NCBI GenBank assembly: GCA_023249275.1
Contig: JAHFCV010000078.1
Location: 1-10,331 of the forward strand
Reading direction: 5' to 3'
Source of the DNA: Candidatus Methanoperedens sp.
Lineage (GTDB): Archaea; Halobacteriota; Methanosarcinia; Methanosarcinales; Methanoperedenaceae
Length of the DNA: 10,331 nucleotides
Part shown: positions 1 through 7,695 of the stretch, piece after piece
Numbering within the stretch: the first letter of the stretch is position 1
Layout of the letters: every line of letters starts with the position of its first letter
The notes under the pieces: generated by a model
Database searches by the model: none
What the model was told of the DNA's origin: nothing
What the model saw: the letters and a program-made list of their open reading frames with translations, nothing else
Position numbers and translations under genes: made by a program

Positions 1-1341
1 CGGGGTCGAAATAAATTTGCCAAGATATGGTTTGGCAATATCCAGAACAAAATCATGAGGCAGGTCGTCGGGCAATTTAATACCTTCCCGCGGGTTTTCG
101 ATCATCCAGAGTACAGCAGCAACAATACCTGCCGCTACTTGAAGGGTTGTAGCGTTCTGTCCGGGAACAAGAGACCTGGCTTCGTCAATACTCAAGGAGC
201 TGCCTGTCCACCAGGAATTATAAGGGTGCCCCATCAAGAGCGCCCCCAGAGTATCCTCGCCAGATATAATTTCATTTGTCATAATCCTGATCTTTGGCTG
301 TAGTTCGTAATTCCGGCCCCGCAATTCCCAGAGAGAGGAAAGCGTATCGTGACAGGGCATATAAGCATAATTTACGGTTGGGCGGTAGATCGCCTTGCCG
401 TCTTCCCAGACAGTCAAGCGGTCTGAAAGACCAAATGCTTCACCATGCCGGATCATCATTCCGATAATTTCTTCATCCGGTATCCATGATCTGACCCATG
501 TATTAATGCCCATCTGGGGCAAAAAGATCTGATTTTTAGGTCCGCATGGGGGTATATTCGCCAGAGGCGGCAGCTTCCTCTCATGCGTCCCCCAGCCAAT
601 TTCAGCCGGAGCTGTCCCTTCTTCCCGCAATCCTTCAATGCTCCATGTTCCTACAAATTCATTAACCTCCTTTGGCTTGTTGGCAATTTGAGTATCTCGC
701 TCGCTGCAATGGATCACTTTAATTCCTAATTTCTTCGCCAGTCGGGGAAAATCCCTGTCTTTTGCAAGTTGGGCAATTTCTTCTTCATCTTGAGCAGATG
801 CTTTTTTGTCAAGAATGATACGCGCAGCAATATCCAGTAAAGCTTCCTTGACGAAGTGAGAAATAAGGCCGGGATTAGCACCATGGTCAATAACGGCGGT
901 TGGTGCATCTTTCCAGTCCCGTGAAAGTTCGCGTAATTTCATTTGTCGCCAATAAAGCGATTTTTCAAAGGGGCTTTTTGTATAAATTCCCTCATTAGGA
1001 TCCCAGAGTTCAACAGACGTATTAACGTACAATACATTGTGGTCATGGCACCATTTAATAATATCATTGGCGCCTATATTCCACGCCAGATCTATAAGCA
1101 GTCCCCCATTATCCAGATGTTTTGATAGAACTTGATCTATATTTTCCGGGGTAATTTTTTCACGGAAATATTTTAATCCCTGATCTGTATATTTTTTCAA
1201 ATCTTCAGATTTGTCTTCAAAATCAATTAGGGTAATGTTTTCTGGCGGAACATCGATATTGTCCATTAAAACGGGCAGTGTGCATTGCGAAACTGAACCA
1301 TAGCCAATAATAAGGATTTTATTGTTGAATTTCTTTTTCAT
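1..1341 (-). CDS. hss: Homospermidine synthase, C-terminus cut by window edge
   Basis: An unbroken minus-strand frame of 447 codons runs from the ATG at 1341 to the left edge with no stop. The enzyme makes sym-homospermidine from two putrescines (or putrescine plus spermidine) using NAD as an internal hydride carrier, in the cytoplasm. The N-terminus is a Rossmann fold with the dinucleotide motif IIGYGSVSQ (residues 11-19). Family blocks follow in order: DHGANPG (152-158), SERDTQ (213-218), GTHE (251-254), RPTVNYAYMPC (320-330), GALLMGH (366-372) and PGQNATTLQV (393-402). Bacterial homologues are about 470-480 residues, so roughly 30 residues should lie outside the window. No Shine-Dalgarno is visible before the ATG (GGAACTAAATAAACA), which suits a leaderless or short-leader archaeal mRNA. 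It is divergent from pyrC. The family belongs to the saccharopine dehydrogenase-like superfamily; the blocks fit homospermidine synthase better than saccharopine or carboxynorspermidine enzymes. Confidence 0.87.
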   Translation of the reverse strand, partial: MKKKFNNKILIIGYGSVSQCTLPVLMDNIDVPPENITLIDFEDKSEDLKKYTDQGLKYFREKITPENIDQVLSKHLDNGGLLIDLAWNIGANDIIKWCHDHNVLYVNTSVELWDPNEGIYTKSPFEKSLYWRQMKLRELSRDWKDAPTAVIDHGANPGLISHFVKEALLDIAARIILDKKASAQDEEEIAQLAKDRDFPRLAKKLGIKVIHCSERDTQIANKPKEVNEFVGTWSIEGLREEGTAPAEIGWGTHERKLPPLANIPPCGPKNQIFLPQMGINTWVRSWIPDEEIIGMMIRHGEAFGLSDRLTVWEDGKAIYRPTVNYAYMPCHDTLSSLWELRGRNYELQPKIRIMTNEIISGEDTLGALLMGHPYNSWWTGSSLSIDEARSLVPGQNATTLQVAAGIVAAVLWMIENPREGIKLPDDLPHDFVLDIAKPYLGKFISTP

Positions 1342-1510
1342 TGTTTATTTAGTTCCGCAAGACTTGATAGTATTTTAATTTAATTCCAGTACATATGTTC
1401 TGATAAATAATACTTGTGGTTCTCGGTTCTGGTTTATTGGTGGTTAACAAAGCCACCCTGAAACCTTTAGCAGATTTTTTGTACTTGTTTAATGCTTGTA
1501 TGAGGCGTTT

Positions 1511-1688
1511 ATCACGAATTTCACGAATTTACGAATAACACAAATACGTGCAGGTTAGTTTACGATGCGTACGTGCTCAACGCGTTATGAGCCAAAGTTA
1601 ATGAGAATCCCGGTGGATAACGATATCATCAATAATACATTCGCCTCCGACATTCGTGTGATTTGTTTATTCGTGTCATTCGTGATTT
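1511..1688. repeat. Imperfect inverted repeat of about 37 bp arms, MITE-like
   Basis: The left arm begins ATCACGAATTTCACGAAT at 1511. The right arm ends at 1688 and its reverse complement begins ATCACGAATGACACGAAT. Aligned by eye, about 30 of 37 positions agree, and about 104 bases separate the arms. Each arm itself repeats the word CACGAAT. Words of this kind recur between genes in many prokaryotic genomes and could be the ends of a small non-autonomous element or a folded RNA or DNA structure. No target-site duplication was recognised and no transposase is present. Confidence 0.55.
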
Positions 1689-1710
1689 TCATCATGTGGG
1701 TGCTTAACAA

Positions 1711-1753
1711 ATGCCTAAAATGAAATGAAACAGTATCCTAAATGTTTAGGCAT
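1711..1753. repeat. 9-bp perfect inverted repeat upstream of pyrC
   Basis: ATGCCTAAA at 1711-1719 is repeated in reverse complement as TTTAGGCAT at 1745-1753, with 25 bases between. It lies 50-90 bases upstream of the pyrC ATG, just ahead of the likely TATA element TTAATAAG (1769-1776). It could be a regulatory site or a remnant of a mobile element end. Nothing in the sequence decides between these. Confidence 0.35.
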
Positions 1754-1802
1754 ACGAACGCAGATTTCTTAATAAGGTATCCACACTTAATAAGTATCGA
1801 AT

Positions 1803-3143
1803 ATGCCAGACCTCATAATCAAGAACGCCAGGATTTTCCTAAACGATGCCATCCAGCCTGCGGAAATAGCCATCGACAGCGGCAAAATCACAAAACTCGG
1901 AAAAATAATAGGCACGGAAGCATTCAATCAGGTAATCGACGCAAAAGGCGCGCTCGTGCTGCCAGGCGCAATAGACGTACACGTTCATTTCCGCGACCCC
2001 GGGATGACAAAGAAAGAGAACTGGTACACCGGCTCATGCTCAGCCGCTGCGGGCGGGGTTACCACAGTCATCGACCACCCCAACACCATTCCCCCGACGA
2101 TAGATGCCGAATCATTCAAAAAAAAGCAAAAAGAAGCAAAAAAGTCCATAATCGACTACGGAATCAATGCAGGTGTCACAAGCAACCTGGAATACCTGAA
2201 AGAACTCTGGGAACTCGGCGCTATAGCCTTTGGCGAGATATTCCTGGCTGAATCCACAGCCTCGCTGAACGTGAATTACAGGATATTAAAAGAAGCGCTG
2301 GAAGTAATAGGACGGCTGGACGCAGTAGCCTGCATCCATGCAGAGGACGAGGAGACAAGGAAGAAGTTCGTCCACATGCTGAAAGGGAATCTTGCGCCCG
2401 AATCATACTCCAGGTCGCGCCCGCCCTTATCTGAAAAAATTGCAGTTGAAAAAGCGCTCAAGCTTGCAGGCGAAACAAAACTACATTTCTGCCACATAAG
2501 CGCCCATGAAAGCCTTGAGGCTATAAGAAAAGCAAAAACTGAAAATAAGAACATAACATGCGAGGTTGCGCCGCATCATCTTTTCCTCTCCACAAAAGAC
2601 TGGAAGCGCCTGGGGACGCTCGGGAAAATGAATCCACCGCTGCGTGATTTTTACTCAAAGCAGTGCCTCTGGAAAGGATTGGACGATGGGGTTATCGACG
2701 TTATCGCCTCTGACCATGCGCCGCATCTTGAACCTGAAAAAATGACCGACATCTGGACTGCTCCCGCAGGCGTCCCAGGCGTAGAAACCCTGATGCCGCT
2801 TATGCTTATGGCTGTTAAGCGGAATCTTATAACGTTAAAAAGAGTTATTGAGGTTACGAGCCAGAACCCTGCGAGGATATTCGGTATAAGAAAAGGGGCG
2901 CTTGCTGCCGGCTATGATGCAGACCTGATAATCGTGGGCGAGGCGCGGGAAATCAGGAAAGAAAAACTGCACAGCAAAGCAGGATGGACGCCCTATACTG
3001 GCATGAAGGGCATTTTCCCCAAAATGACAATTTCCAGGGGGGAAGTAATCGTTGAAGATGGCGATATTATTGCAAAAAAGGGCAGAGGCAGGTTCATTCA
3101 TGGACAGGGAGCGATTGCTGGAAGTGACCCGGATAGAGATTGA
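1803..3143 (+). CDS. pyrC: Dihydroorotase
   Basis: This 446-residue amidohydrolase catalyses the reversible cyclisation of N-carbamoyl-L-aspartate to dihydroorotate, the third step of pyrimidine biosynthesis in the cytoplasm. The zinc-binding HxH lies in DVHVHFRDPG (H60, H62, substrate-binding R64). Further expected ligands or active-site residues are N94 (DHPNT), H179 (CIHAEDE), H231 (FCHISAHES) and the catalytic D304 (ASDHAPH); PAGVPGVET (321-329) is the usual loop near the substrate. The bridging carboxylated lysine of many dihydroorotases is not seen: the aligned block reads AFGEIFLAES, with E145 as the likely substitute. Length is normal for the class I enzyme. The ATG at 1803 gives a complete N-terminal beta domain (PDLIIKNARIF) and has no Shine-Dalgarno. 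A TATA-like TTAATAAG at 1769-1776 is about 30 bases upstream, which suggests a leaderless transcript. Hydantoinase or allantoinase is less likely given the FRDPG and GVPGVET blocks. Confidence 0.93.
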   Translation: MPDLIIKNARIFLNDAIQPAEIAIDSGKITKLGKIIGTEAFNQVIDAKGALVLPGAIDVHVHFRDPGMTKKENWYTGSCSAAAGGVTTVIDHPNTIPPTIDAESFKKKQKEAKKSIIDYGINAGVTSNLEYLKELWELGAIAFGEIFLAESTASLNVNYRILKEALEVIGRLDAVACIHAEDEETRKKFVHMLKGNLAPESYSRSRPPLSEKIAVEKALKLAGETKLHFCHISAHESLEAIRKAKTENKNITCEVAPHHLFLSTKDWKRLGTLGKMNPPLRDFYSKQCLWKGLDDGVIDVIASDHAPHLEPEKMTDIWTAPAGVPGVETLMPLMLMAVKRNLITLKRVIEVTSQNPARIFGIRKGALAAGYDADLIIVGEAREIRKEKLHSKAGWTPYTGMKGIFPKMTISRGEVIVEDGDIIAKKGRGRFIHGQGAIAGSDPDRD

Positions 3144-3205
3144 AAAGGGTAATATACCATAAATTATAGTAATGAATACAATTGCAATCCAGAAAATACT
3201 ACAAC

Positions 3206-3220
3206 GGAGGGCTTTAAAGG
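3206..3220 (+). promoter_or_regulatory. Strong ribosome binding site facing a damaged start codon
   Basis: GGAGG at 3206-3210 is followed 7 bases later by AGG (3218-3220), which is in frame with the downstream gene. The codons after it read YKRIALATDDF and join the body of the protein without a stop. AGG is one base from ATG, so this is probably the original start site, either mutated or misread. The first usable start codon in frame is TTG at 3254, 43 bases from the GGAGG, which is too far for normal initiation. Confidence 0.5.
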
Positions 3221-3253
3221 TATAAGAGAATAGCCCTTGCCACAGACGACTTC

Positions 3254-3979
3254 TTGGTATATCACGCTATTATCGAGGAAGCTCGTTCCCGAAGACTGGA
3301 TTTATTAGTTTTGACCCCATCCCAGCCTATACCTGCGCATGTGGGCGCAATCATTACCACAGAAGGAGAATCCGGCTCCATAGATTTCAGCCGCGAAATG
3401 ATGGTAATCGCAGATGGTAGACCGCAGGCAACACTTGATAAAGCAATTTCATTGTTATTCGGGGAAGATTTTGACATCATAATAATCGGGATAGACCCGG
3501 GAAAATATCCGGGTGTGGCAGTGCTTGGAAACAATAAAACAATCTCGGTTCACCATGTTTCTGTGGGCGATGTCTGCCCCCTGATAAAACGCATTATGCG
3601 GGAATATAATAATAAAAAACTCATTGTCAGGATAGGGCATGGGGCTAGGCTCATCCGCTCCCAACTGATTAACGGGATACTTGACCTGGGGCTTCCTGTT
3701 GAAATGGTGGACGAGACAGGAACCACACCCCATCTCGGGAAAGGAGTTCACGGTCAGGTAATATCCGATATCATCGCTGCAATAAATATCGCAAGGATTC
3801 CAGGGAAAAATGTGGGCAGGCAATTTATCGAGCCTTCTCATGGCGAGGTGAGAGTCGTCCAGGAACACAGCAGGGAATACTCAAACGGTCGCTTGACCAT
3901 CCCGCGCCTGCTTGCCCGCGCTGTCGCAAAAGGGGAACTGACACTGGATGAAGCCATGGAAAGACATAAAAAAGAATAA
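3254..3979 (+). CDS. RuvC/RuvX-like RNase H-fold protein, archaeal, uncharacterised
   Basis: The frame encodes 241 residues from the TTG at 3254. The middle of the protein resembles the RNase H fold of RuvC and RuvX/YqgF: a first strand IIIIGIDPGKYPGVAVL with D81, a later strand VEMVDETGTTPH with E134, and a helix HGQVISDIIAAINIARIPG with D152. These three acids are the likely metal-binding set, so a nuclease or Holliday-junction-type resolvase activity is plausible but not shown. The N-terminal 70 residues form a separate alpha/beta part. Upstream in-frame codons from 3218 (YKRIALATDDF) look like its true beginning, but no standard start codon covers them (see the ribosome binding site entry). 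The C-terminus is a helical, charged tail. It follows pyrC on the same strand after 110 bases and converges on the DUF373 gene with 9 bases between the stop codons. Confidence 0.7.
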   Translation: MVYHAIIEEARSRRLDLLVLTPSQPIPAHVGAIITTEGESGSIDFSREMMVIADGRPQATLDKAISLLFGEDFDIIIIGIDPGKYPGVAVLGNNKTISVHHVSVGDVCPLIKRIMREYNNKKLIVRIGHGARLIRSQLINGILDLGLPVEMVDETGTTPHLGKGVHGQVISDIIAAINIARIPGKNVGRQFIEPSHGEVRVVQEHSREYSNGRLTIPRLLARAVAKGELTLDEAMERHKKE

Positions 3980-4001
3980 ATCAGTGTTTCAATGTTTTTT
4001 T
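3968..4001. terminator. Back-to-back T-tract terminators at a convergent gene pair
   Basis: Plus-strand transcripts leaving the RNase H-like gene meet seven T at 3995-4001. Minus-strand transcripts leaving the DUF373 gene meet six T (A at 3968-3973 on the plus strand). Each tract lies inside the last codons of the opposing gene. Archaeal RNA polymerase stops at oligo-T without needing a hairpin, so these tracts probably end both transcripts. No stable hairpin was seen. Confidence 0.4.
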
Positions 4002-5077
4002 CTTGTTGATTTTGTGGATATCCACGCCCCTAATATTGCTATTAAAACCGCCGCACTCACACTTACGATTAAAAACCGGCTTCTGTTATCTATTAAAGGA
4101 AATCCCTCCAGTGCCTGGCTTATGACCAGGATATATGTGCTGCCTGCCCAGAATAAAATACCTGCCGCGATTACAAAGAAGGGATGCGACCAGTACTTCC
4201 CGATTTTTTCTTTTGCCAGATGCATATCGATTATTTTTCCCATATTTACCAGAACCCCGGCAATGACATACCACCATATGGAAGCATTGACATAACCCAT
4301 AAGCAATATCAGGTACCCGACCAGTATCTCCTGGTTGTAATAATTCCACAATTCAATTCCACCCTGCACTGTTCCTATCAGGGACAGTATTATAGCTGCA
4401 AGATACATTACAAAAGTGATTTTCCCGCCGTGAAGGGACTTGGTCATGGTATTCCTGAAATCATCAACAGCGTCATCAAGACCCGTGCCGCGAAAGAGCA
4501 TGTAAACCCCTATTGCAGCAGTTATCGCCATAACCGCCACACCCGGGCGGTCAAAATATAATGAAATGGCGTATATCAGGAATACAAGACCAATCGGCAT
4601 GAAAAAAGTGCGTGAGATTTTCGGGTCGTTGAAAGCTTGTTTGATTATATAGTACGTGCTTTCAAGATTCTCATGCTGTTTCACGATTATCCTGTGAACT
4701 GCATCCACTTTTATCCTGGACTGGATAATGGGAAGCACGGATTCGTCTTCAGCGCCGTCTGAGACAAGGATAGCCCTTTGCGGTTTTAGTTGTGCAAGTA
4801 TCCCGTCAAGCTGTTCTGAGATTTTCTTGTCTGAAACAATCCCGACTTTCTTGTCCCCTGCTATTGAAACTATTTCTACGTCCGTTTGCTCGGCAGTTAA
4901 TTTGTCATATACGTTAATCCCGCCAAAAATTGTGTTAATATCAGAATCTTCGGGGTCGCTTGAGGCAAGTTTAACTGCGGCTTCAATATTTGCGGCGCGA
5001 CCTATTATCGGGCTTACCACACCTGCCTTTTCCCCAAGATCGTTATCACGGTCAATACATATGATGAGCGTATGCAT
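3989..5077 (-). CDS. DUF373 family archaeal membrane protein
   Basis: This 362-residue protein has a soluble N-terminal half and a membrane-embedded C-terminal half. Residues 1-150 begin MHTLIICIDRDNDLGEKAG, the hallmark start of the archaeal DUF373 family, and contain GRAANIEAAVKLASSDPEDSD (26-46) and an LVSDGAEDE block (104-112), an acidic alpha/beta domain that could bind a nucleotide or metal. About seven hydrophobic helices follow, near residues 157-174, 179-196, 220-237, 251-264, 266-280, 300-318 and 335-352, ending in a basic tail (STKSTRKKH). The molecular function of the family is unknown to me. The start is clear: the ATG at 5077 opens on the family N-terminus and lies about 28 bases from a TATA box, with no Shine-Dalgarno, so the mRNA is probably leaderless. 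It converges on the RNase H-like gene. Confidence 0.85.
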   Translation of the reverse strand: MHTLIICIDRDNDLGEKAGVVSPIIGRAANIEAAVKLASSDPEDSDINTIFGGINVYDKLTAEQTDVEIVSIAGDKKVGIVSDKKISEQLDGILAQLKPQRAILVSDGAEDESVLPIIQSRIKVDAVHRIIVKQHENLESTYYIIKQAFNDPKISRTFFMPIGLVFLIYAISLYFDRPGVAVMAITAAIGVYMLFRGTGLDDAVDDFRNTMTKSLHGGKITFVMYLAAIILSLIGTVQGGIELWNYYNQEILVGYLILLMGYVNASIWWYVIAGVLVNMGKIIDMHLAKEKIGKYWSHPFFVIAAGILFWAGSTYILVISQALEGFPLIDNRSRFLIVSVSAAVLIAILGAWISTKSTRKKH

Positions 5078-5100
5078 TGTAACCTAATATCTTCATGTTT

Positions 5101-5110
5101 CTATAAATAA
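5101..5110 (-). promoter_or_regulatory. TATA box of the DUF373 gene
   Basis: The minus strand reads TTATTTATAG here. The box centre is about 28 bases upstream of the ATG at 5077, so transcription should start at or a base or two before the start codon. This explains the lack of a ribosome binding site. The box lies in the 42-base gap after the VTT gene, so the DUF373 gene need not depend on read-through. Confidence 0.55.
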
Positions 5111-5119
5111 CATTCGTAC

Positions 5120-5584
5120 CTATTTTACAAACAGCGTCCACCACTCAATCCCTTCTATCAACAGATATACTATCCCGATGCTTTTTATTGTCTTTGCTGC
5201 TGAAATCACTATCAGGAACTTTTTTAATTCATAGTTTTCCCTTCCAGCCACCATGGGAGCAATGTCTCCTACAATCGGAATCCACGGTGAAACCAGAAGG
5301 TATAGCGCGCCGTATTTACGAAAGTACAACTGTACCTGCCGTTCTTTTTGTATGCTATGGAACAGGACTATTTTTCTAAGACCGTATATTCCTACAAGAT
5401 AACCAAGAAATGCGCCGAATATCGATCCGATTACCAGTGTTATTAATATTAATTCGGGGTTTTTTCCTATGTCAAGTAACGCGAAAACTACAGGCTCGGT
5501 GGGTATGGGGATGATGGATGAAATCAGACCTGTAAAAAAAAGCCCCAATATGCCATAAGATGCGAATAATTCAAATAATCCCAT
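5120..5584 (-). CDS. Small VTT/DedA-like (SNARE-associated, YqaA-type) membrane protein
   Basis: This 154-residue integral membrane protein resembles the short YqaA branch of the DedA/VTT superfamily, whose better-known members move lipids across membranes. The N-terminal part has a hydrophobic helix and a re-entrant-loop motif with IPIPTEP (residues 25-31, E30), followed by a glycine-rich helix GSIFGAFLGYLVG (53-65). The second characteristic loop is FRKYGALYLLVSPWIPIVGD (88-107), with conserved-looking prolines, G106 and D107, followed by MVAGR (111-115). A final helix (122-143) ends at an aromatic tail. The length fits the YqaA group (about 140-200 residues) and is shorter than classical DedA. 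The substrate cannot be read from the sequence. No Shine-Dalgarno precedes the ATG (GCCACCA), and a TATA-like box lies about 31 bases upstream. It sits between topA and the DUF373 gene on the same strand. Confidence 0.78.
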   Translation of the reverse strand: MGLFELFASYGILGLFFTGLISSIIPIPTEPVVFALLDIGKNPELILITLVIGSIFGAFLGYLVGIYGLRKIVLFHSIQKERQVQLYFRKYGALYLLVSPWIPIVGDIAPMVAGRENYELKKFLIVISAAKTIKSIGIVYLLIEGIEWWTLFVK

Positions 5585-5610
5585 TGGTGGCTTATATTGT
5601 TTTATGTATC

Positions 5611-5620
5611 ATAAATATAA
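5611..5620 (-). promoter_or_regulatory. TATA box of the VTT-like gene
   Basis: The minus strand reads TTATATTTAT about 31 bases ahead of the ATG at 5584. It lies in the 66-base gap after topA and would give a leader of only a few bases, consistent with the absence of a ribosome binding site. Confidence 0.45.
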
Positions 5621-5650
5621 TGAGGATTCACTCATTAAAGTTACTTTTTT

Positions 5651-7690
5651 TCACTGTTCAGCTTTTCCGCTTTCTTTCTTCTTCTCTTCATCGAGCTTCT
5701 TTTTCCACTCGATGAAATTGCAGTGAGGGCAGCCGATGTCCCAGGGGCGCTTTCCTTTGGTTATTATCTTTATAAAGTAGAGACCGTGATCTTTGCACTG
5801 TTTATCCGTAACCACTATCTGCCCGCTCTTGGGAAGTGGCAGCGTAAAATCGCATTTCGGGTAAGCAGAGCAGCCGATAAACCTTGAACCTTTCTTCGAT
5901 TTTCGGATTATAAGGTCAGAGGAGCATTTCTGGCACGTTCCTATGATGCGGTCTTCATACAAACCGTTCCTGAGCGACTCGCTAATGAGTTCCTTGTTTT
6001 TGGTCAGGTCCTTGAACACTTCATCAAGCATATCCCTGGATTCTTTGATTACATAGTCCTCTGTAATTTTCCCCTCTGATATTTCATCCATATCATGCTC
6101 AAGTTTACTTGTCATCTCAGGTTTTGTGATTGTATTTGCATATTTCTCAAGCGCTTCTATAACCGCATAAGCGGTTTTTGTGGGCTGAAGCGGATTCCCG
6201 TGAACATAGGCTCTTGAGTAAAGCTTGGAGATTATTTCATGGCGCGTGGATTTGGTTCCGAGCCCCAGGTCTTCCATTATCTTAATCAAATGACCCTGCC
6301 CGTATCTGGAAGGAGGCTGTGTCTCTTTTCCAACAAGATTTGTCTCTTTTACGTTCAGGGATTGTCCTTCTTTGAGTTGCGGAAGAATCCTGTCTTCCGG
6401 CAGGTTATAGGAATAATACCATCTCCAGCCAGGTTCGACAAGCCTTGCGCCGTTGGCTCCGAATTCTTCGCCGCTTATATCCACGGTCACAGCCATGGTT
6501 TCCCAAAGTGTTTCCCTGGCAAACGTTGCAAAAAACCGCCTTACCACCAGTTCGTATATTTTCCATTCATCTTCATTAAGTTCGCTTCTCTTAACTGGAG
6601 TTGCAGGGTGAATTGGAGGGTGGTCGGTGGTTTCCTTCTTGCCTCTGGTGGGCGTGAGCTTTCCTGCGAGCAGCTTCTCTGCATATTCGCGGAATTCCGT
6701 ATTCAAAAAAGATTCAATGATGCCTTTAGTGTCAAGGGTTTCAGGATAAACAGTATTATCTGTACGCGGGTACGAGATGAAACCGTTGACATACAAATAT
6801 TCCGCTATCCTCATGGCGTTTGCGGGTGATATTCCGATTGCATTGGCAGCCCTCAGGAATTCTGTTGTGTTAAAAGGCGTGGGAGGCTTTTCACTTCTTT
6901 TTCCAAGAACAATGCTTTTTACAGTGCCTTTTTTACCGAGTTTTGCATGGATTGCTTCAGCCTCAGCCTTATCCAAAAACCGTCCTTTTTTGTGCTGGGC
7001 TTCAAATTCGCCGCCGTTTACTAATATCGCAAAAAGTTCCCAGTATGGCACTGGCACGAACGCATCGCGCTCTTTTTCCCGGTTTACTAAGATAGCGAGA
7101 GTTGGCGATTGTACCCTTCCCACCGACAGGAACTTGTCACCGAGGCGTCCCGAACTCAAGGAGACAAAACGGGTGAGAACCGAACCCCACACAAGGTCGA
7201 TTACCTGCCTTGATTCACCTGCCGCGGCAAGATTGAAATCGATTTTAGTGGAGGATGCAAAGGCTTTTTTTATCTCTGCTGGCGTTATGGTGCTGTAATG
7301 CACCCGGTCAGCGGGAATATCAGGGTTTACTTTTTTAATTACGTTCAGGGCTTCCACGCCTATCAGCTCGCCTTCCCGGTCGTAGTCAGTAGCGATGGTA
7401 AGATGTTTCGCCTCTTTTCCGAGTTTACGGAGCGCTGTGACTATGTTCGCATGCGTGGATTTTGTCAATACCTCGGCGTGCACCAGGGTTTTTAAATCTG
7501 TTTTCTGCCAGTTGTTATATTCCTTCGGGAAATCCACTTCAACGATATGACCTGATAAACCAATTACGGTTGTGCCGTCGAATTTATATGTATCAACGCC
7601 AGTGACTCTTTCTCTCGATGGCTTCTTTTCAGATAGTATAGCCGCGATTCTCTTTGCAGTGTCATGTTTCTCTGTTATGATTAGATGCAT
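5651..7690 (-). CDS. topA: DNA topoisomerase I (type IA), archaeal
   Basis: This 679-residue enzyme relaxes negatively supercoiled DNA by cutting one strand through a 5'-phosphotyrosine. The Toprim domain opens the protein (MHLIITEKHDTAKRI, E7) and carries the metal-binding DYDREGE (D102, D104, E106). The catalytic tyrosine is Y297 in GFISYPRTDN. SVGRVQSPTLAILV (about 189-202) and GLGTKSTRHEII (476-487) are standard core blocks. The C-terminus has a four-cysteine zinc finger (C586, C589, C607, C613) and a second, degenerate ribbon (C632, H635, C654, C657), then a charged tail. The frame is open upstream to an ATG at 7744, but 7690 is chosen: it starts on the Toprim strand, has GAGG at 7696-7699 five bases away, and the TATA-like box at 7727-7736 would start transcription downstream of 7744. 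It is divergent from the Met-rich protein gene. Confidence 0.95.
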   Translation of the reverse strand: MHLIITEKHDTAKRIAAILSEKKPSRERVTGVDTYKFDGTTVIGLSGHIVEVDFPKEYNNWQKTDLKTLVHAEVLTKSTHANIVTALRKLGKEAKHLTIATDYDREGELIGVEALNVIKKVNPDIPADRVHYSTITPAEIKKAFASSTKIDFNLAAAGESRQVIDLVWGSVLTRFVSLSSGRLGDKFLSVGRVQSPTLAILVNREKERDAFVPVPYWELFAILVNGGEFEAQHKKGRFLDKAEAEAIHAKLGKKGTVKSIVLGKRSEKPPTPFNTTEFLRAANAIGISPANAMRIAEYLYVNGFISYPRTDNTVYPETLDTKGIIESFLNTEFREYAEKLLAGKLTPTRGKKETTDHPPIHPATPVKRSELNEDEWKIYELVVRRFFATFARETLWETMAVTVDISGEEFGANGARLVEPGWRWYYSYNLPEDRILPQLKEGQSLNVKETNLVGKETQPPSRYGQGHLIKIMEDLGLGTKSTRHEIISKLYSRAYVHGNPLQPTKTAYAVIEALEKYANTITKPEMTSKLEHDMDEISEGKITEDYVIKESRDMLDEVFKDLTKNKELISESLRNGLYEDRIIGTCQKCSSDLIIRKSKKGSRFIGCSAYPKCDFTLPLPKSGQIVVTDKQCKDHGLYFIKIITKGKRPWDIGCPHCNFIEWKKKLDEEKKKESGKAEQ

Positions 7691-7695
7691 CGTAT

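Larger units (their letters stand above)
1342..1802. other. Gene-free divergent intergenic region
   Basis: This 461-base AT-rich stretch separates the divergent hss and pyrC genes. No convincing coding frame was found. It holds a long imperfect inverted repeat (1511-1688, listed separately), a 9-bp inverted repeat (1711-1719 with 1745-1753), and a weak small hairpin (GGTGGT at 1439-1444 with GCCACC at 1452-1457). A minus-strand frame of about 60 codons at roughly 1349-1527 is open but has no ATG, GTG or well-placed TTG start. The promoters of both flanking genes must lie here. Confidence 0.7.

Noticed and set aside
1439..1457. Small hairpin GGTGGT / GCCACC with a downstream T-run
   Set aside because: The stem is only five pairs plus one G-T, and no plus-strand gene upstream would need a terminator here.
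1349..1527. Open minus-strand frame of about 60 codons upstream of hss
   Set aside because: It has no ATG or GTG start and no recognisable motif, and part of it runs into the inverted repeat. At most it is a remnant.
1742..2251. Plus-strand frame of 169 codons overlapping pyrC
   Set aside because: It is a basic, low-complexity shadow of the pyrC frame and carries no motif. The pyrC frame shows the full set of active-site residues.
3172..3225. 17-codon frame MNTIAIQKILQRRALKV before the RNase H-like gene
   Set aside because: It is in another frame, ends at TAA, and has no ribosome binding site. Joining it to the downstream gene would need an unsupported frameshift.
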